This document shows, in pieces, positions 1-11,992 of a stretch of 32,175 nt of DNA; the stretch's first letter is position 1, and every line of letters starts with the position of its first letter. A program made the translations under genes and the position numbers. A model generated the notes under the pieces. That model saw only the letters and a program-made list of their open reading frames with translations. It made no database searches and was not told where the DNA came from. Source of the DNA: Paulinella micropora (taxonomy: Eukaryota > Cercozoa > Imbricatea > Euglyphida); NCBI GenBank assembly GCA_009731375.1, contig BJOX01000198.1:782077-814251 (forward strand). The letters are read 5' to 3'.

Positions 1-63
1 CCACCAAAGGGTTATGAGTTGGCGTCACAGTTTAACGCCTTGAGGCCATTGGGCTGGACTTCT

Positions 64-66
<3 letters not shown>
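1..66. other. Unassigned flank of the first SINE tail
   Basis: Non-repetitive DNA at the window edge that runs into the TAA tract. No coding or RNA signal is seen; open frames through it are created by the TAA repeat. Confidence 0.5.
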
Positions 67-102
<36 letters not shown>

Positions 103-162
103 GTAATAATAATAGTAATGATAATAACAATAGTAATAATAATGATAATAATAATAATAATA
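67..162 (-). repeat. (TAA)n tract, 3' tail of SINE copy A
   Basis: Imperfect TAA repeats with TAG, TGA and CAA interruptions. On the minus strand it is an ATT tail following the SINE body, as in copy B at 15745-15955. Confidence 0.85.
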
Positions 163-393
163 GTGCTTCTCTGTCAATGGCTGATGCAAATCTGCACATG
201 CGCCTCCATCGTCTCACCCGTGAGGGGAGTACGAAGAATTGACGATAGGCTCTAATGACACCCCCGCACGGGCAGTTCCAACACTTCCAGACGGACCATT
301 ATGTTCAATGAAAATACTGGTGGCACCGACGGGAATCGAACTGGCGACAGGGCCCAGATGGTAGAACTTGACCACTGGGCTATCACGGTGTCC
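163..393 (-). mobile_element. tRNA-derived SINE, copy A
   Basis: The same sequence occurs in opposite orientation at 15477-15744. The 5' part has an internal Pol III promoter: box A TAGCCCAGTGG (372-382, minus strand) and box B AGTTCGATTCC (332-342, minus strand). The first seven bases after the leading G (GACACCG) can pair with CGGTGCC downstream of box B with one mismatch, as a degenerate acceptor stem. A tRNA-unrelated body follows and then an ATT-rich tail. An ATT tract also precedes the 5' end, so the element sits between two TAA/ATT arrays. SINEs of this type are non-autonomous and rely on a partner LINE, which is not in the window. Confidence 0.85.
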
Positions 394-395
394 AC

Positions 396-475
<80 letters not shown>

Positions 476-479
476 TATA

Positions 480-521
<42 letters not shown>

Positions 522-522
522 T
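394..522. repeat. (TAA)n, (CA)n, (TA)n microsatellites
   Basis: Consecutive TAA (about 397-478), CA (about 479-505) and TA (about 506-521) tracts directly upstream of the SINE 5' end. Confidence 0.95.
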
Positions 523-937
523 GATCTGTCATGGCTGAGCCCGAGGGCCATGCGCCTCCATCCCTCGACCCAACAGGGACTACAGTGAGTATGTTGGGGA
601 GGGAAGAGTGACTCTAACCATCCTGCATAGAAAGCCCCAAAAGGAAGTCCCTACTACCCGCACAGTGTCGGGTACCTTGCAGGAAATCAACTACAAATGA
701 TTGATCTTCCCCGCNNNNNNNNNNNNNNNNNNNNNNNNNNNNNNNNNNNNNNNNNNNNNNNNNNNNNNNNNNNNNNNNNNNNNNNNNNNNNNNNNNNNNN
801 NNNNNNNNNNNNCCTCCCCCCCCCCCCCCCCCCCCCCTCTCTTTCCAAGGTCGCTTGTCCTCTCATTCTCACATGCACAACTTTTACAGCCTTGGAGCAA
901 TCTCAGCCATTCATTTTGGTGCCGGCGAATTCGCTTT
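523..937. other. Unassigned sequence with an assembly gap (715-812) and poly-C
   Basis: 523-714 is non-repetitive with no recognisable gene. 715-812 is N. The gap is followed by a C homopolymer (about 816-837), which probably caused the assembly break. 838-937 is again unassigned. Confidence 0.6.
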
Positions 938-1033
938 GGGTACGTACAATTACAGGGCCGGGGTTCCCGGGGGGAGAGACCCCCGAACCCCTTCCCCGTC
1001 GACAGGGTACGTTCAATTGCCGGAGGTGCCGGC
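938..1033 (+). repeat. About 100-bp GC-rich repeat, copy 1
   Basis: Begins with GGGTACGTACAATT and ends with GGTACGTTCAATTGCCGG. It is closely matched by 1369-1469. The start and end of each copy resemble each other, so the motif GGGTACGTWCAATTRC occurs four times. No coding meaning is evident. Confidence 0.8.
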
Positions 1034-1046
1034 AGAACGCAGGTGT

Positions 1047-1368
1047 AAGCTCTGGTGGCACAAGAACCTAAAATCTCTGGGTTTTGTACCACCGGGCACC
1101 AAATTATTTGGATCTCCAAAGAGAGCTCACCGAGAGGTGTCGGGTACACCAAACATCAGCCTCAAACTCCCTCTGGTGTGCGCGCCTGGTGGCACAAAAA
1201 CCTGAATTTTCTGGTTGTATGCCACCCGGCACCACAATTTTTATATTTTCGAAGAGAGCTCATCAAGAAGCGTCTTATACACCGCTAAATCTCTCTGGTG
1301 TGCGCAAACGGCGCCTGGTGGCAAAAAAAACCTCAATTTTCTGGCTTGTGTGCCAACCGCGACCAAAG
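1047..1368 (+). repeat. Local tandem repeat, about 125-140 bp unit, three copies
   Basis: Copies begin near 1050, 1188 and 1312 with (C/T)CTGGTGGCAMAA and share a TTTTCTGG core, a GTNCCACC core and AAGAGAGCTCA. The third is truncated where the second GC-rich repeat begins. Copies are diverged by substitutions and short indels. Confidence 0.75.
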
Positions 1369-1469
1369 CGGGTACGTACAATTGCAGGGCTGGGGTTCCC
1401 AGGAGGAGGGCCCCCCGGAGCCCCCCTTCCCCGTCGACAGGGTACGTTCAATTGCCGGAGGTACCGGCA
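1369..1469 (+). repeat. About 100-bp GC-rich repeat, copy 2
   Basis: Homologous to 938-1033 along its full length, including the CCCCGTCGACAGGGTACG segment. The pair flanks the 125-140 bp tandem repeat. Confidence 0.8.
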
Positions 1470-1477
1470 AGTACTCC

Positions 1478-2015
1478 CAAAAACAAGGAATTTTGGCATT
1501 CAGGACACTCCCCTAACGCAAATATTTGCGTGAGTTCCAAAAAAATATATCAGCATCAACATCGAGCCTGGGGCTAGCCACCCTGTCAATATATGAGCTC
1601 CCAACTTCTCCTGGTTCACACAAACCATTACTTATTCCGACGAGGGTGCAGAAAATAGGCTAAAAAAAAACAAGGAATTTTCGCATTCAGGACACTCCCC
1701 AACGCAAATATTTGCGTGAATTCCAAAGAAATTATATCAGCACCAAAATCGAGTCTGGGGCTAGCCACCCTGTCATTATGACCTCCCAACTCCTCCTGGT
1801 TCACACAAACCATGATTTATTCCGATAGGGGTGCGAAAAAAAACAATGAATTTTGGCATTCAGGACACTCCCCTAACGCAAATATTTGCGTGAATTCCAA
1901 AAAAATGACATATATCAGCATCAACATCGAGTCTGGGACTAGCCATCCTGCAAATATTAGCTCCCAACTCCGCCTCGTTCCCACAAACCATGATTTATTC
2001 CGACATGGGTGCGGA
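1478..2015 (+). repeat. Satellite-like tandem repeat, about 175-185 bp unit, three copies
   Basis: The phrase GGCATTCAGGACACTCCC (or CGCATT) recurs at about 1495, 1680 and 1854. Each copy holds the palindrome ACGCAAATATTTGCGT (the first and third perfect in context), then a TCAGCA..ATCGAG.CTGGG.CTAGCCA stretch, and ends in TTATTCCGA. Junctions carry A-rich runs. The third copy runs into a G-rich tract. Confidence 0.85.
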
Positions 2016-2143
2016 AAAGGGGGGAGGGGAGGTGGGGAAGGGGGGGGGGGGGGGGGAAAAAAANNNNNNNNNNCAAAATCCATCCCCCCCTCCCCCCCCA
2101 AACCCCCCACCCCCACCCCCACTCCCAACACCTTTCAGGGATT
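2016..2143. repeat. G-rich tract, 10-N gap and C-rich tract
   Basis: A run of G blocks (2018-2056) is followed by A7, a 10-base gap (2064-2073) and C blocks (2083-2125). The G side and C side are complementary in character and could form a hairpin or, on either strand, quadruplex structures. Confidence 0.8.
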
Positions 2144-2268
<125 letters not shown>

Positions 2269-2420
2269 ACCTCTGGTCAACACAGCTGTGTCGCTTTGAA
2301 CGTAGCCCTCTGCTTCCAGCGCCTCCTACCCCGGAAAAATAGATAGAGTAGATAAAACAGATAGATAACAGACAGACAGACAGACAGACAGACAGATAGA
2401 CAGATACACAGATAGATAGG

Positions 2421-2511
<91 letters not shown>

Positions 2512-2567
2512 GTAGGTAGATAGATAGGTAGGTAGGTAGATTGATTGATTGATTGATTGAATGATTG

Positions 2568-2617
<50 letters not shown>

Positions 2618-2640
2618 GGATGGAGATATATGTATATATG
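2269..2640. repeat. GATA/GACA/GGTA/GATT tetranucleotide array
   Basis: About 70 bp of unique sequence, then blocks of GACA, GATA, GGTA and GATT repeats. Open frames here (LSIY, NQSI peptides) come from tetranucleotide periodicity and are not genes. Confidence 0.95.
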
Positions 2641-2958
2641 TATATGCATATATATATATATACATACATACATACATACATACATTACTGCATACATACA
2701 TACATAAGTACATACAAAACATACATAACATACATAAACATACATAACATACATAACATACATGAACATACATAAACATACATAACATACATAACATACA
2801 TAACATACATAAAATACATAACATACATATCATACATATCATACATATCATACATATCATACATATCATACATATCATACATAACATACATAACATACAT
2901 AACATACATAACATAACATACTTAACATACATAACATACATAACATACATAACATACA

Positions 2959-2990
<32 letters not shown>

Positions 2991-3141
2991 CACACATACA
3001 TACACACATACATACATACATACATACATGCATACATGCATACATACATACATACATACATACATACATACATACAAGATGCGCAGATAAATACATACAT
3101 ACATACATACATACATACATACATACATAAATTACACTATA

Positions 3142-3188
<47 letters not shown>

Positions 3189-3637
3189 CACACATACATG
3201 CATGTATGCATGCATGCATGCATGCATGCGTGCGTGCATGCATGCATGCATGCATGCATGGATACATACATACATACATACATACATACATAGCATTACA
3301 TTACATTACATTCATACATACATACATACATACATACATGCATACATGCATACATGCATGCATGCATGCATGCATACATACATACATACATACAGACATA
3401 CATACATACATACATACATACATACATTATATTATATTACATTACATTACATTACATTACATTATACATTACATTACATTACATTACATTACATTACATT
3501 ACATTACATTACATACATACATATATACATACATGCATACATGCATCATGATTGCATGCATGCATACATGCATACATACATACATACATGCATACATGCA
3601 TACATGCATACATACATGCATACATACATGCATACAT

Positions 3638-3670
<33 letters not shown>

Positions 3671-3759
3671 TATACATACATACATACATACATACATACA
3701 TACATACATACATACGTACGTACGTACGTACATACATACATACATATATATATACATAC

Positions 3760-3800
<41 letters not shown>
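2641..3800. repeat. ACAT-family array with ACATA-AC, ACATATC, ACATT and ATGC blocks
   Basis: Over 1.1 kb of (ACAT)n interrupted by higher-order blocks: (ACATAAC)n and (ACATATC)n at about 2700-2950, (GCAT)n at about 3200-3260 and 3345-3375, (ACATT)n at about 3295-3310 and 3425-3510, and CGTA at about 3713-3730. No gene. Confidence 0.95.
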
Positions 3801-4693
<893 letters not shown>

Positions 4694-5250
4694 GCGTCCT
4701 AGGGCCGCGCGCTTGTGTACGAAATCAGAAAGGAAGGAAGGAAGGAAGGAAGGAAGGAAGGAAGGAAGGGAGGGAGGGAGGGAGGGAGGGAAGAAAGGAA
4801 GGAAGGAAGGAAGGAAGGGACACTTAAAGACAAAAGAAACGAAGAAAAAGAAAAGAAAAAGAAAAAGAAAAAGAAAAGCAAGAAAAAAGTCTTTCAGGGA
4901 GGAAAAGGAAGAACAGGAAGACACCGCAACGCGTTTGGCTTCATCGGGGGGTAGGTCCCAATCGAGGAGGCAATTTTCCCATGAAAAGAGCCAGGCCTCT
5001 GCCATGCGGTCTCGGTCCGGCTTTTACCCAGCACGATCTGCACACATGGGAAGTACTATGAAAAAGTGTGTATGTGTGTGTGCATGCATGTGTCTATGTG
5101 TGTACGAGAGTGTTTATGGTATGTTTGTTTGTGTGTGCATGTTTGTGTGCGTGTGCGTGCATGTTTGTGTGTGCACGAGCATGGGAAGGGTAGGGTTCGC
5201 AGGCGATACATTTGTTATTCAAACTGAAATTGCACTATAATTAACAGAAT
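4694..5250. other. GGAA/GGGA purine tract, then a GT-rich stretch; no gene
   Basis: 4728-4880 is GGAA/GGGA/GAAA repeat. 4881-5060 is non-repetitive without a convincing frame. 5068-5180 is rich in imperfect TG repeats. Confidence 0.7.
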
Positions 5251-6230
5251 AGGAAGGACACATGCCTCACACGTACGCGTACTCCCATAAGCCGTTCACG
5301 GACCTAAATCCCTCCTATCCAGGTTTTAATAGCTATGTTTTGATAAATAAGAGATGTGACTCAGGTCCGTTCTACCACCAGGTAGCTGTAGTGAGTCAGC
5401 CATGGAGTGAAAATTTAGGCAAAAATCGTGGCTCGGCCGGCCGGGTCTGTGCATTTACTCTTTCTTTCTTAAAGGGCATCTGTTTTTTCTTATCCAGCTA
5501 ACGGGAAAAACGATAAAAATAACCCGATAATGATGCAGAGTTTGCTATCATAACCGCGTTAAATTTATGTTTTAACCCGAATAACAGCTTCAACATAAGA
5601 GTGGAGAGCAGAACGTATTACACACTCTTCTTATTCTTCTTCGTTTTTATTGAGAGAACAATTTTACAATTGGACTCAGGGAACGTCCACGTGAAAAGTA
5701 TAGCTAGTAAGTTATACCTTTATCTAAGGTGGAAACCTAGTTATTCAGTTGAGCGTATTAAGGAAGATATTAAATTAGTATTCAGCGGCTCAGTATTAAT
5801 ATTATATAGTATAGTTATTAAAATTAATATTTCTGTTTAGATATATTGTGCGGTGATAAATTATTTTGTTATGTCATGTATATATGTTATTGTAAAGGTG
5901 TAGTCGTTTATGTGCGGCGCCCCCCCCCCCCTTTTTTCTTTTCCTTCTCTTCATAGTAGGTGCTTTTTTCTTATTTGCTCTTTATTATGTATGGGGCTGC
6001 GCCAGCTTTTTCTATTGCTTTGCTTAGGTTTTCGTTCGAAGTGTTCTATAACTTTTGTTATTGTTGTTTGTATGTCTCTAAACTTTTGGTTTGTGTCGCT
6101 GTTTTCTGTGATGTCTTGTGTGATGTATTCTAACTGTGTTTTGAGGTTTGCGAGGATTGCGTCTTTGTTTTTGTCGTATATGCTTTTGGTGAGTCTGGGT
6201 GTGTTGTCTGTGTCTGGTTTTCTTGTGCGG
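5251..6230. other. Unassigned AT-rich sequence
   Basis: About 1 kb without strong simple repeats. Frames of about 80 codons (5262-5501, 5601-5840) have no recognisable domain and could be chance. 5645-5700 is homologous to 7705-7762. A short C run is at 5920-5930. Confidence 0.6.
5645..5700 (+). repeat. Direct repeat, left copy, flanking the CT/inverted-repeat cassette
   Basis: Shares GAGAGRANAATTTTA, TTGGACTCAG and GAACGT with 7705-7762 in the same order. The two copies bracket about 2 kb that contains both CT arrays and the inverted repeat. Confidence 0.65.
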
Positions 6231-6805
<575 letters not shown>

Positions 6806-6897
6806 TATATATATATATATATAATTAGTCACGTTTTCCAGAAAGTGAACATTTTGGATGCATCTATTTTTCTAAAAGTTGTCCAGAATATTTTTTC

Positions 6898-7278
6898 TAA
6901 TGGACAGGTTCAATCATGTATCAAATACAAGCACAGAAAAAAGTAAAAAACATACACATGTTAACAGAAATTACACACATTTGTTGCATGAAATCACACG
7001 CATGTTTCCCAAAAACATAGAAAACAAAGCAATGTTGGAGGAATTCAGACAAAATAACGACAAGAAGCATATAAACGAAGTTTATATATATTTTATGGCA
7101 ATAAAATATGCTTCTTATCGTTATTTTGTCTAAAGTCCTCCAACATTGCTTTGTTTTCTATGTTTTTGGGAAACATGTGTGTGATTTCATAAACATGTGT
7201 GTAATTTCTGTTAAGATGTGTATGTTTTTTACTTTTTTCTGTGCTTGTATTTGATGCATGATTGAACCTGTCTATTGA
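6898..7278. repeat. Large inverted repeat: 170-bp arms, about 35-bp spacer
   Basis: The arm at 6898-7072 is the reverse complement of 7107-7278, with roughly ten differences including a 5-base indel. Shared landmarks are CAGGTTCAATCATG, CAAATACAAGCACAG, CCCAAAAACATAGAAAAC and AAGCAATGTTGGAGGA. Because of the symmetry both strands carry a similar frame of 60-70 codons, which need not be coding. A transcript would fold into a nearly perfect long hairpin. Long CT arrays flank it on both sides. Confidence 0.92.
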
Positions 7279-7334
7279 ACATAAATATATATGTATATAT
7301 ATGTATATATATATATGTATACATATCTTACTCA

Positions 7335-7670
<336 letters not shown>

Positions 7671-7704
7671 CCATTACTCTCACTCTTTCACATTGCTTCT
7701 ATTC

Positions 7705-7762
7705 ACCGTATATATTAAGAGAGGAATTTTATATTTGGACTCAGTGAACGTGCAGGTAAAAC
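7705..7762 (+). repeat. Direct repeat, right copy
   Basis: Homologous to 5645-5700. It runs directly into the ACTC array. Confidence 0.65.
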
Positions 7763-7764
7763 TC

Positions 7765-7882
7765 TCGCTCACTCACTCACCCACTCACTCACTCACTCAC
7801 CCACTCACTCACTCACTCACTCACTCACCCCACTCACTCACTCACTCACTCACTCACTCACTTCATTCACTCACTCACTCAT
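7765..7882. repeat. (ACTC)n array
   Basis: About 115 bp of ACTC repeats with occasional CCCA variants. Confidence 0.95.
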
Positions 7883-7888
7883 ACACAC

Positions 7889-8028
7889 CTGCATAGATCG
7901 CCGGGTCTGAATGCGGAGGCATTATTCACGTAGATTGCAGTCGGAGGCAGGAGAGACAGACACATCACAAGGTTTGTGGAGCAACCTCTCCTCCGCGTGC
8001 GCCAAGACTTTTCGCGTCCTCCCTTGAC
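7889..8028 (-). CDS. Candidate internal exon, faint M17 aminopeptidase-like motif
   Basis: On the minus strand the segment is bounded by a pyrimidine-rich acceptor ending AG (8030-8029) and a donor GTGTGTATGAG from 7888. It is 140 nt and open in one frame for 46 codons, while the other two frames are stopped. The peptide ends in NNASAFRPGDLCR. The A-x-RPGD pattern resembles the leucyl aminopeptidase (M17) segment before the GKT.E...NTDAEGR motif, but the diagnostic metal ligands would be in the next exon and are not seen. The acceptor tract is a CTTT/CTTC-type repeat on the plus strand. It may be a real exon or a chance open frame. Confidence 0.3.
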
Positions 8029-8031
8029 CTG

Positions 8032-8032
<1 letters not shown>

Positions 8033-8065
<33 letters not shown>

Positions 8066-8107
8066 TTCCTTCCTTCCTTCCTTCCTTTCCCCCTCCCTCC
8101 CTCCCTC
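8033..8107. repeat. (CTTT)n, (CTTC)n, (CTCC)n up to the gap
   Basis: Pyrimidine tetranucleotide blocks that end in the N gap. Confidence 0.95.
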
Positions 8108-8464
8108 NNNNNNNNNNNNNNNNNNNNNNNNNNNNNNNNNNNNNNNNNNNNNNNNNNNNNNNNNNNNNNNNNNNNNNNNNNNNNNNNNNNNNNNNNNNNN
8201 NNNNNNNNNNNNNNNNNNNNNNNNNNNNNNNNNNNNNNNNNNNNNNNNNNNNNNNNNNNNNNNNNNNNNNNNNNNNNNNNNNNNNNNNNNNNNNNNNNNN
8301 NNNNNNNNNNNNNNNNNNNNNNNNNNNNNNNNNNNNNNNNNNNNNNNNNNNNNNNNNNNNNNNNNNNNNNNNNNNNNNNNNNNNNNNNNNNNNNNNNNNN
8401 NNNNNNNNNNNNNNNNNNNNNNNNNNNNNNNNNNNNNNNNNNNNNNNNNNNNNNNNNNNNNNNN
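8108..8464. other. Assembly gap (357 N)
   Basis: Unknown sequence between two candidate exons on the minus strand. The left edge is a tetranucleotide array. Confidence 0.99.
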
Positions 8465-8608
8465 AACACACGCCACTCCGGCCCGGAGATTTTTCTGTAA
8501 CGTGAGTTGCACCATAAAGATATCGCCTTGGTTTGCTGTGCTCAGGACGTGATCAATATTCCCGAGTAAAAGCACAACACAGCAACAGACAAGAGACATT
8601 TCCCTCAT
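8465..8608 (-). CDS. Possible first exon with signal peptide, truncated by gap
   Basis: A minus-strand frame opens at ATG 8608 and runs 48 codons into the gap. Its N-terminus (MREMSLVCCCVVLLLG, then a polar stretch NIDHVLSTANQGD) has the charge-hydrophobic-polar pattern of a secretory signal peptide. No family is recognisable. It is on the same strand as the candidate exon at 7889-8028, and the gap prevents a frame check. A chance hydrophobic frame cannot be excluded. Confidence 0.3.
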
Positions 8609-9539
8609 TCCAGTTCTGAGCTCTCCAAGCGGCAGGTCGCTTCACTGTCAACACTTGCGCGCTGTCTTTGCGACAGAGCCGACCGCCAGTAGGTCCCGAA
8701 GTATTACTTTGAATATTTAACCAGCGAAATTGGCTTCCTTTGATCTCAGCTTTCTCGCTCAATGGTGTGATATGATTATGCTGATGGTATCGTTGGAAAG
8801 CTCGGGGCAAATGCTTTCAAATAACGTGCTCTTCATCGCTGTAGCGTTGATAGTGGCCGAGAACAAAAAGTTCAAATATGAATGGTTTTGTCGTTTGGAA
8901 CGTCCGCAGTACCGGTAGTACTCTACCCATGCGGTGAAGAACTCTAGTCTGCATAAGCAACTGGCGACAGATGACTCCAGCAACCCGGCGTTCAAGACAC
9001 TTTTGGCATAGAAATTAGGCAGTCGTTTATGCACTTGTCAAGGAGTTTCGAAAATGACCGTGACTCCTTAATATTACCGTCGACATTCAAGTCAAGCAAG
9101 CACACAATTTTTTAAATTTTGGAAAAATTTCCAATAATGTGCTATAAATCTTAATTTGGACGGAAATTCTATGTTGAAACAAAAAAAGCTTTTACACATA
9201 TATTAATTGAACCATGATGTTTTTGATTAAATCATGATGTTAATTTTTCTGATTTTTGAGCACAGGAGTTTATTATTTATTACACTTAATATTTTAAAAT
9301 ATTAACATTGATAAATTGATTGCGGCGCCGATGATATGATGACTATAATTGTTGATACCAAGACTTACAATGATGCAAAAACTTATATATAATGAGTCAT
9401 GCTATAGTCTTGAACGATTCCCATATTGCAAGTAGATTAGTCTTATGCTCTTATGTTGTGACTTGAAACATGTCAACAATAAAAACTACATGTGCTGAGT
9501 CACCTGCAATGTATTAATATCATCGCGTCGCGTATATCT
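8609..9539. other. Unassigned spacer
   Basis: 8609-9050 is balanced in composition and carries overlapping frames on both strands (8730-8918 plus, 8759-9034 minus) with no recognisable domain. 9060-9539 is AT-rich without frames and holds two nearby ATCATGATGTT-type motifs (9210-9242). It lies downstream of the zinc-finger gene and probably contains its 3' UTR and terminator, but no clear AATAAA was located. Confidence 0.6.
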
Positions 9540-10061
9540 TTACGCACAAGGATTCAAGCCTTTCATATCGTTCTCGATCTGCTTCTGGTCATCAGGACGA
9601 ATATGCAATCCTTCCAAATGTGGCAACACAGTAAATGAATCAGTGATGATTTCGTCTCCGACTACTTCCACTGTAAAAGCTGTACTATGATATCCTGCTG
9701 GACGTTGCTCGCAGATTTTTTCATCGTTGCCGGAACGACTCAGCCATGATTTCGAATACAAAGCTGTCAGACGGCTCCTAGCACCTGTAGGAGCAGTTGC
9801 GCCATCTTGGCCACGTTGCGGCTTGATTCCGTACACATGCAGTACAATTTTACTTCCTGCAGCAAGTAGGGTTTTGTTGTTGCTTGATATCTTGGAAAGC
9901 TTGATGCTCATGAGCTTCTCCTAAATGAAAAGCTCCGGGCCAACCGTATGCTTTCATGTTAAGCGCAGCCATCTGGCCCAAAGACGATAGGTCTTGCTCA
10001 GTAAGTAGCTTGTTGACCGCATCCAATCCTCCATCTGGAAAGAAAGAAAGGAGAAAAAAAA

Positions 10062-10116
<55 letters not shown>

Positions 10117-10217
10117 GGAGCTCGGAACAGGAAGCGAGAGCGTGAAGTGGATGGAAAAAAAAAGAAGAAAAAAAGTGTGTGTGTGTGTGTGTGTGTTTAT
10201 GAGAGAGAGAGAGAAAG

Positions 10218-10265
<48 letters not shown>

Positions 10266-10293
10266 AGACAGACAGAGAGAGAGAGAGAGAGAG

Positions 10294-10333
<40 letters not shown>

Positions 10334-11992
10334 TGGGCGTCTTTAATGCGGACGTACTTTGCGTACAGCTCCTTCTCTTCAGTGGAGAGCTTGCCTTTCC
10401 CAGAAAGGTTGTAAAGTTCTAATATCTTAGGAGATTTCTCATCAACTTCAACCGATGAGTCTGGTAACGATGGATGGTCACGCGATTCTGATGGTAATGG
10501 CTGAGCTAAATACATGGCAGGTAACTGAGGCTCAGGTGATGGAGGCGATGGACTCCGAGTCGGAGACTCAGCTGCGTCAGTGTCACTGGGTGTGCTAGGC
10601 AGCGATCTGGATTACTGGATTACCTTGATCTGAGCGATCAGCTTGACGAATATCACCACACATATCGCAGACCAAATACTCATACTAATTTTCTGCATAG
10701 GTGCAGACGTTAACGTTGCACATCCACTTTTCCTCGCTGCTAGCATGCGCACCACACATATCGCAGACCAGATCATACGCAGACGAATTTTCTGCATACG
10801 TGCAGACGTTGCACGTCCACTTTTCCTCGCTGCTAGCTTCTGTTGCTGGGGATGTGCTCTCAATTTTCTTCTGTGACGCAGGCTTCAACTTGACCTGATG
10901 GTTTCCCTTGCTGGGATATGATCTAGACTTATCTGTTTCGATTTCTTTTTTTCCAGTCGATAGCTCCGATGCATGCAGGTTCTTGGATCCCGAAGCGAGA
11001 CGTTGCTTCTTCTTAACTTCGAATTGAGTAGGATCGATATCCGATTCAGAATCTTTATCCATAGAAAGATCGATCAGGCTCGCTGAAGGAGACCTCGCAG
11101 GGCGTAGCTGAGACATAGAATTTTGCTGGAGCGGCTCCAAAACCCTTGAGATACCGGGATGAGTAATGTGCTTCAGCCGGCGCTTGGTAGCTTTCGCCTT
11201 TTGGCTTCTCTCCTGTATGTAGTCGACGACTTCCAAAAACTGCACTCGATCTCCCTCAGGCTTGGTTTGAGGTCTCGCAGATGTACTAAATCGTTCCAAA
11301 ATATCTTCGTTCTGCATCACCAATACAAACACACATCAAATAATATGTTACCATGTCTGTATATATATCTGTATATAAATGTATGTGTATTACATTGTAC
11401 ATGTACGTTATATTTGTGTATGTTTGTATGTACATACTTATGTATGTGAATATGCATGTAATATATAGTACTAGCTGTTAGAAAAAGATATTATGAACTG
11501 AGCATCGTATGCACCTCCTGCACAGATGCTATCAGAGACTTAGCTTGTCGTTGCTCTCTTTTCAGGGCGAACGCTTCTTCGCAAAATCTTCTTCCTTCGT
11601 CTGCTTCCAGTTTCGTTCCCATGTTAGCATTTCCCCAGTCCTGGGGGTCTCCTTCCCGTTTGAGAGCTTGTGCAAAGCTCTTCACTGACTTTACCTCTAT
11701 ATATGCATACAACAATACTGCATTCGTATAAAACTACCAGACATTTATAAATAATTCATACATATACGTATATATAAGTTTTTACGCAAACACTTTTCAA
11801 TAGTACCGGTACAATAGAGTATTTTTAATAGTGATCTGAACAACTCTACTTGCCACTTGTAGGAATACTGAATAGGCAAAGCGTAAGAGTAAAATGGATG
11901 TGGTATTAATATCAACTTAGTTGAAGCGGCCGGCCGCTGGTCACCTCTCAACTCAGCGTACGATGCAGGCGGCAGCACTGACTCTTGAGGAA
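9540..11992 (-). CDS. Multi-exon gene for an NZF/RanBP2-type zinc-finger protein (5' end not resolved)
   Basis: Minus-strand model with phase-consistent GT..AG junctions: exons 11992-11945, 11696-11515, 11311-10686, 10594-10332, 10034-9945 and 9856-9540 (stop at 9540). This gives about 508 C-terminal residues. Introns are 248, 203, 91, 297 and 88 nt. The N-terminal part is charged and helical (REQRQAKSLIASVQE), followed by a low-complexity S/K/E-rich linker. A zinc finger W-x-C-x2-C-T-Y-x3-N...C-x2-C lies at 10819-10754. W-x-C-x2-C-[TF/TY] is the hallmark of ubiquitin-binding NZF fingers (as in TAB2 and Npl4), although the spacing between Cys pairs is 12 rather than the usual 10. A second, damaged copy of the finger follows. 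After it come an SP-rich linker and a roughly 150-residue C-terminal region without a recognised domain. The protein family is not identified and upstream exons are missing. A role in ubiquitin or RNA binding is inference from the finger alone. Confidence 0.75.
10035..10331 (-). repeat. Intron made almost entirely of CT/GT microsatellite
   Basis: Donor G|GTCTCTCT at 10331 and acceptor TTTCTTTCCAG ending at 10035. The 297-nt interior is GA/CT, GT/CA and AAAG-type repeats. On the minus strand CT dominates, giving a very long polypyrimidine tract. Removal joins codons in phase (..KDAQ/DGGLDAV..). Confidence 0.85.
10595..10726 (-). other. Decayed second zinc-finger copy partly converted to intron
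   Basis: 10726-10658 duplicates the finger at 10819-10754. It has a 6-base insertion (CNVNVC instead of CNVC) and an in-frame TAG at 10687-10685 where copy 1 has TCG. The TAG overlaps a strong donor, A|GTATGAGT (10685). Splicing from there to the acceptor CTGCCTAG| at 10595 removes 91 nt including the second Cys pair, and restores the downstream SP-rich frame. The excised part also holds a tandem 8-base duplication (GTAATCCA twice). Confidence 0.6.

Noticed and set aside
9850-10034. Exon continuing to a stop at 9850 as the end of the zinc-finger protein
   Set aside because: A phase-consistent 88-nt intron (9944-9857) with a good pyrimidine-rich acceptor joins to a longer open frame ending at 9540. 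The short ending remains a possible retained-intron isoform.
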